From positions 1-10,620 of the forward strand of contig PABS01000010.1 in NCBI GenBank assembly GCA_002699325.1: a stretch of DNA of 10,620 bases, in the 5' to 3' direction. Source of the DNA: Ponticaulis sp. (GTDB taxonomy: Bacteria; Pseudomonadota; Alphaproteobacteria; Caulobacterales; Hyphomonadaceae). Below the pieces are notes generated by a model. The model was given only the letters and a program-made list of their open reading frames with translations, ran no database searches and was not told the origin of the DNA. The stretch's first letter is position 1. The number at the start of each line of letters is the position of its first letter. The position numbers were made by a program, and so were the translations under genes. Positions 7,063-10,620 of the stretch are shown piece by piece.

Positions 7063-8358
7063 ATGTTTCGCGCTTTATTGGCATGTACAATTATGGCGGG
7101 GCTTGGCGCCTGTTCAACCGAAGCAAAATTCCCTGTGACGGCCGGGTTTGGTGCTGATCCGGTTCTGCCAGAACCAGACCCGCAAACCATACCAACCATG
7201 GAAATTGCCGAAGCGATTGGCTGGCCGGAAGGGCTGAAGCCAAAAGCTGCGCAAGGGCTTTCCGTGCAGGCATTCGCCACCGGGCTCGACCATCCCCGCT
7301 GGCTCTATGTACTCCCAAATGGCGATGTGCTGGTGGCAGAAACGAACGCGCCAGCCAAGGATGAAGGCTTCAGCATTCAGAACCTTGTGATGAAACGGGC
7401 CATGGAGAAAGCTGGCGCGGCTGTGCCGAGCGCGGACCGGATCACGCTGCTGCGAGATACAGATGGCGACGGCGTCGCCGATCTTCAGACGCCATTTCTG
7501 GAAAACCTGTATTCTCCCTTCGGCATGGAGCTGATTGGTGACACGTTTTACGTGGCCAACGCCGATGGGATCGTCACCTTTCCCTATGAGGAGGGCGCGA
7601 CATTCATCACTGCAGACGGCACGCCGCTGACTGACCTGCCCGCCGGGCGAAATCACCATTGGACCAAAAACATCATCGCATCTGAAGACGGTTCAAAACT
7701 CTATGCGGCGGTGGGCTCAAACTCCAACATTGCCGACCACGGCATGGAAGAGGAACAGGGCCGCGCTGCAATCTGGGAAGTGGATGTCGCCTCAGGTGAG
7801 AAGCGGCTTTTTGCGACAGGTTTGAGAAACCCGGTTGGCATGGCCTGGAATCCCGCCTCAGGCGAGCTGTGGGCGGCCGTGAATGAGCGCGACATGCTCG
7901 GCAATAATCTGGTGCCGGATTACATGACCAGCGTTCAGGACGGCGCATTTTATGGGTGGCCATGGAGCTATTACGGCCAGAATGGCGATAAGCGTGTGAA
8001 ACCCGCCAACCCGGCCATGGTCGAGAAGGCGATAGCGCCAGACTATGCGCTCGGCAGCCATACCGCCTCGCTCGGGCTCAGTTTTGCCGATGGCGCGGCG
8101 CTCGGGCCGGACTTTACGTCGGGCGCTTTTGTGGGCCAGCACGGCTCCTGGAACCGCAAACCACCAGCGGGATACAAAGTGATCTTTGTGCCATTTGACG
8201 GCGATCAACCTGCCGGTAACCCCATAGACGTGCTCACAGGCTTCCTCGGTGATGATGTCGCCTTTGGGCGCCCTGTGGACGTGAAGATTGCCTCAGATGG
8301 CCCACTCCTGGTGGCCGATGACGTGGGCAATACCATCTGGCGGGTCAGCACCGAGTAA
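7063..8358 (+). CDS. sorbosone dehydrogenase-like beta-propeller lipoprotein
   Basis: This 431-residue protein belongs to the L-sorbosone dehydrogenase / soluble quinoprotein glucose dehydrogenase-like beta-propeller group, whose studied members oxidise sugars with PQQ. The N-terminus is a lipoprotein signal with lipobox LGAC (14-17), so the mature protein should be anchored by Cys17 in the cell envelope. Family marks are LDHPRWLYVLPNGDVLVAE (75-93), a calcium-type DTDGDGVAD loop (132-140), GRNHHW (195-200), GLRNPVGMAW (253-262), FYGWP (296-300) and GQHGSWNR (358-365). The ATG at 7063 is preceded by GGGAGAG and is preferred to a TTG nine codons earlier, which would spoil the signal peptide. 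The substrate is unknown and PQQ use is inferred. No PQQ synthesis genes are in the window. Confidence 0.85.
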   Translation: MFRALLACTIMAGLGACSTEAKFPVTAGFGADPVLPEPDPQTIPTMEIAEAIGWPEGLKPKAAQGLSVQAFATGLDHPRWLYVLPNGDVLVAETNAPAKDEGFSIQNLVMKRAMEKAGAAVPSADRITLLRDTDGDGVADLQTPFLENLYSPFGMELIGDTFYVANADGIVTFPYEEGATFITADGTPLTDLPAGRNHHWTKNIIASEDGSKLYAAVGSNSNIADHGMEEEQGRAAIWEVDVASGEKRLFATGLRNPVGMAWNPASGELWAAVNERDMLGNNLVPDYMTSVQDGAFYGWPWSYYGQNGDKRVKPANPAMVEKAIAPDYALGSHTASLGLSFADGAALGPDFTSGAFVGQHGSWNRKPPAGYKVIFVPFDGDQPAGNPIDVLTGFLGDDVAFGRPVDVKIASDGPLLVADDVGNTIWRVSTE

Positions 8359-8401
8359 GCTCGTGAGATTCTCTCAATAACAGCTATTATCATTTTTAAT
8401 T

Positions 8402-8416
8402 TGAGAATGGTTCGCA
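8402..8416 (+). promoter_or_regulatory. possible Fur box overlapping a promoter
   Basis: TGAGAAT-G-GTTCGCA has the 7-1-7 layout of a Fur site (TGATAAT-N-ATTATCA); the left half matches six of seven bases and the right half four of seven. A perfect isolated half-site ATTATCA lies just upstream at 8386-8392. A candidate -35 TTGAGA (8401-8406) overlaps the site, with a weak -10 CATATG 17 bases later. The call rests on visual matching only. Confidence 0.3.
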
Positions 8417-8470
8417 ACTACATCATATGTCGTTCGTTGTCTTTAAATGACGAGATTGAACGAACACGCC

Positions 8471-8674
8471 ATGAAAACACTCACATACGGATTGATGCAC
8501 CTGACAGTCGCTGTCGCTGTAGCTTTTGTGCTGACGCGTAACTGGCATGCGGCGCTGGCCATTGGACTGATTGAGCCGATGGTTCAGACCGTTGCCTATA
8601 CGTTTCATGAGCGGTTCTGGAAAAAGGCTGAAACGCGCAAACAGCGCGCTGCCGCGAACGAAGCCTTTGGATAG
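8471..8674 (+). CDS. small inner-membrane protein, DUF2061-like
   Basis: This short protein (67 residues from 8471, or 75 from an ATG at 8447 in the same frame) has two hydrophobic segments, about 4-22 and 26-44. A conserved end follows: 'GLIEPMVQTVAYTFHERFW', then a basic, alanine-rich tail. This matches the DUF2061 family of small membrane proteins, whose function is not known. Neither start has a clear Shine-Dalgarno. The later ATG begins right before the first membrane segment as in relatives, so I prefer it. A Fur-like site lies upstream, hinting at iron control. The gene converges with the antiporter gene; the two stops are only 28 bases apart and no terminator is evident between them. 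Confidence 0.7.
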   Translation: MKTLTYGLMHLTVAVAVAFVLTRNWHAALAIGLIEPMVQTVAYTFHERFWKKAETRKQRAAANEAFG

Positions 8675-8702
8675 GCTATGCTTGCCTGGGCGGTGCCGTA
8701 TG

Positions 8703-10052
8703 TCAGACGAAAAGCCCGGCCACAAGATAAAGAACACAAGCAAGCGCCGCCGTTGCGAGCGCGTAGGGGAGCTGGGTTCGAACGTGGGACAGGTGTTCGC
8801 TGCCCGAGGCGACGCTGGCGATAAGCGATGTGTCGGAAATGGGTGAGCAGTGATCGCCGAAGACCCCGCCGCCCAGGACAGCGGCGAGTGCCAGCGAAGG
8901 CGGAATTCCAAGCGCCTGAGACAGCGGCATGGCGATCGGGATCAATATGCCATAGGTGCCCCAGCTGGTACCGGTCATGAAGCTTGTAATGCCCGCGGCG
9001 AGGAAGAGGATAGCCGGCACGGTGAACGCTGGCAGGGAGCCAGCTGCAATGGAGGCGATGAATTCACCTGTGCCAAGTTCTTTCAGAGATCCGCCGAGAG
9101 CGATTGAGAACAGAAGCACAGTGACCATGGGCACCATTTCCCCAATGCCCTGAAAGGCTTTGTCCTGCAGCTCATCGCTTTTGAAAACCTTATCCTTCAG
9201 CAGCAAAAAGGCGGCGATCAATATGGCCAGCGCAATTGCCCAGAGAATGGACCGGGCACCATCACCTTCAGTAATGTTGCCGTTGCCTGTCCAGGCCATG
9301 AAGCTGAGTGCGCCGACAACCATGATGACGACGGGCAGCCACATATAGATCGCCTTGGTTGGCTCTGCGCCGGCCTCTGTGACCGCACTCACCTTTTCAT
9401 CTGCAGTGCGAAGTGGACCAAAAACACGGCCCGAAATCGCGGTAAGATAGACCAGCGCCAGAGTGAGAATTGCATAGAAATTCCACGCAATGGATCCGAG
9501 CACGATATTAAGGGGCTGATCGAAGCCCTCTGCACTGACAAGTCCGAGCGCATACGCGCCCCAGCCATTGAGCAGGATGAGGACGCTGACCGGCGCACTG
9601 GTCGAGTCAATGATATAAGCCAAACGCTCGCGGGAAAGGCCGTGAGAATCGTAAAGCGGGCGCCCCAGAACGCCCGAAGACAGAAGGCTGACATTCGTTT
9701 CGATGAAAATGAGTGTGCCCGTGCCAGCGACGGCGAGTTCAGCTTTTCGGCGCGAGCCCGCAACACCGGAGTTGATGAGCGCGCGCGCCATGGCAGATAC
9801 GCCTCCGGAATCGCGCATGAAGGCGATCAATGCGCCGATCAGGAGGCAGAAGACGAGGATCTGGGTATTATAGGCGCTTTCAAAAACCGCAATGTTGCGA
9901 TCAATCACGCCAAGAAGGCCGAGTCCTGGATTGAAGCTTGCAATCAGGGTTTCTGAAAGGAAGAGCGCGACCAGAAGCGCTGCATAAACGTTACGCCAGA
10001 TGACCGCGACCACAATCGCCGCAATCGGCGGAATGATTGTCAGAAATTCCAT
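8703..10052 (-). CDS. NhaC-family Na+/H+ antiporter
   Basis: This polytopic inner-membrane transporter has 449 residues and about 10-12 hydrophobic segments spread over the whole length. The family is known to exchange sodium for protons, helping with salt and pH balance; some relatives carry organic acids or amino acids, so the exact substrate is not settled. Family signatures are IFIETNVSLLSSG (115-127), the IIDSTSAPVSVLILLNGWGAY block (147-167), FMTGTSWGTYGILIPIAMPL (358-377) and GGGVFGDHCSPISDTSLIAS (394-413). The ATG at 10052 is chosen because GAGG lies eight bases upstream and the first membrane helix begins at once. A GTG twelve codons further upstream adds residues that do not look like the family. 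It is read in the same direction as grpE but behind grpE's terminator, so it is a separate unit. Confidence 0.88.
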   Translation of the reverse strand: MEFLTIIPPIAAIVVAVIWRNVYAALLVALFLSETLIASFNPGLGLLGVIDRNIAVFESAYNTQILVFCLLIGALIAFMRDSGGVSAMARALINSGVAGSRRKAELAVAGTGTLIFIETNVSLLSSGVLGRPLYDSHGLSRERLAYIIDSTSAPVSVLILLNGWGAYALGLVSAEGFDQPLNIVLGSIAWNFYAILTLALVYLTAISGRVFGPLRTADEKVSAVTEAGAEPTKAIYMWLPVVIMVVGALSFMAWTGNGNITEGDGARSILWAIALAILIAAFLLLKDKVFKSDELQDKAFQGIGEMVPMVTVLLFSIALGGSLKELGTGEFIASIAAGSLPAFTVPAILFLAAGITSFMTGTSWGTYGILIPIAMPLSQALGIPPSLALAAVLGGGVFGDHCSPISDTSLIASVASGSEHLSHVRTQLPYALATAALACVLYLVAGLFV

Positions 10053-10182
10053 AAATGCTGCCTCACCCGTACAGGCCGTAAGCTGCACTTGTTCTGCAGG
10101 TAAAATCTAGTCTTGCGACAACAGATTCAGAGCGTCGTCAGATATGACTGATTGAAAACCACTTCGGCCAGAAGGGGAACAG

Positions 10183-10208
10183 AAAAAAGGCAGGTCTGAA
10201 CCTGCCTT
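10183..10208 (-). terminator. intrinsic terminator of grpE
   Basis: A perfect 9-bp stem (AAGGCAGGT / ACCTGCCTT, 10187-10208) with a 4-base loop lies ten bases after the grpE stop. On the minus strand it is followed at once by a run of six U (10188-10183). This is a textbook Rho-independent terminator and separates grpE from the antiporter gene. Confidence 0.92.
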
Positions 10209-10217
10209 AAATCGAAA

Positions 10218-10620
10218 TCAGTTCGCTGGACCAGCAGACACCGCCACCATCGCCGCGCGCAGCACGCGATTGCCAATTTTCCAGCCGGACTGGAATGTGG
10301 CCGCGACCTTGCCCTGAGGCTGGTCTGACGGGATACGGCTGACCGCTTGATGCATGTTCGGGTCGAAATCAGAACCCGGAGTGGCGTCTACTGCGGTCAC
10401 ACCATGACGCGCCAGCACCGCGTGCAGTTCTTTCTGCGTCGCTTCAACGCCGATCAGCAGGCTCTTGCCAGGATCAGACAGTTCAGACCGCGCAACATCG
10501 TCGAGTGCTTCGAGGGCGCGTGCGAAATTGTCAGAAACCGGAAGAAGGTCGCCCGCGAACTTTTCAATCGCATAGACGCGGCTTTCAGATATCTGCCGCT
10601 CGGCGCGCTTTCGGACATTG
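10218..10620 (-). CDS. grpE: nucleotide exchange factor GrpE (C-terminal part, runs off the window)
   Basis: GrpE releases ADP from DnaK and completes the DnaK-DnaJ cycle. The last 133 residues are visible; the start lies beyond the right edge. The visible part begins in the long dimer helix with NVRKRAERQISESRVYAIEKFAGDLLPVSDN-type sequence, given here only as its outline: 'NVRKRAE', 'YAIEKFAGDLLPVSDNFARAL', all hallmark GrpE elements. The C-terminal beta domain shows the short LARHGV, FDPNMHQAV and GNRVLRAAMVAVS motifs. In most relatives the last one reads RVLRPAMV, so the proline is replaced by alanine. The gene is on the same strand as dnaK but about 4 kb away and ends in its own terminator. 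In related bacteria grpE is usually next to hrcA, which may lie outside the window. Confidence 0.95.
   Translation of the reverse strand, partial: NVRKRAERQISESRVYAIEKFAGDLLPVSDNFARALEALDDVARSELSDPGKSLLIGVEATQKELHAVLARHGVTAVDATPGSDFDPNMHQAVSRIPSDQPQGKVAATFQSGWKIGNRVLRAAMVAVSAGPAN

Noticed and set aside
8364-8376. TGAGA-TTC-TCTCA dyad as terminator of the dehydrogenase-like gene
   Set aside because: A five-base A/T-containing stem without a following U run is too weak to call.
1-10620. CRISPR, transposon, phage or defence-type system
   Set aside because: No repeated spacers, transposase, integrase, terminal repeats or toxin-antitoxin pair is visible; the genes are housekeeping or common accessory types.

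Overview
The window reads as ordinary chromosome of an alphaproteobacterium, most likely a Caulobacterales/Hyphomonadaceae-type marine bacterium. That placement is inference from protein flavour: the DnaK and DnaJ sequences, a TerB-like gene next to dapB, an RpoH-type promoter of CTTG...CCATAT form, and GANTC motifs. No mobile element, CRISPR array, tRNA or rRNA was seen.

Left part (1-2642, minus strand): a decayed amidase fragment abuts the 3' end of dapB (lysine/diaminopimelate synthesis). Upstream of dapB lies a TerB-like acidic helical protein. Next is a metallo-beta-lactamase-fold gene that has probably lost its N-terminal region: an exported-protein leader survives out of frame just upstream, and one zinc-ligand histidine is replaced by arginine. 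Two strong hairpins (1878-1910 and 2610-2632) separate these units.

Centre (2687-6302, minus strand): a heat-shock chaperone operon, dnaK - small exported protein - dnaJ, is driven from a well-matched sigma-32 promoter at 6275-6302. DnaK and DnaJ are complete and carry all expected motifs. The 117-residue signal-peptide protein between them is the least expected gene of the operon.

Right-centre (6404-8674, plus strand): alkB (2-oxoglutarate/Fe(II) DNA-alkylation repair) diverges from dnaK. It is followed by a sorbosone-dehydrogenase-like beta-propeller lipoprotein. A small DUF2061-type membrane protein follows, with a Fur-like operator upstream.

Right end (8703-10620, minus strand): an NhaC-family Na+/H+ antiporter, then the C-terminal part of grpE (running off the window) closed by a textbook intrinsic terminator. 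The window therefore holds all three members of the DnaK machine: DnaK, its J-domain co-chaperone, and its nucleotide exchange factor GrpE, which sits about 4 kb away in a separate transcription unit. I did not find evidence for a novel multi-gene system. The points most worth a second look are the small exported protein in the chaperone operon, the two decayed genes, and the Fur-like site.
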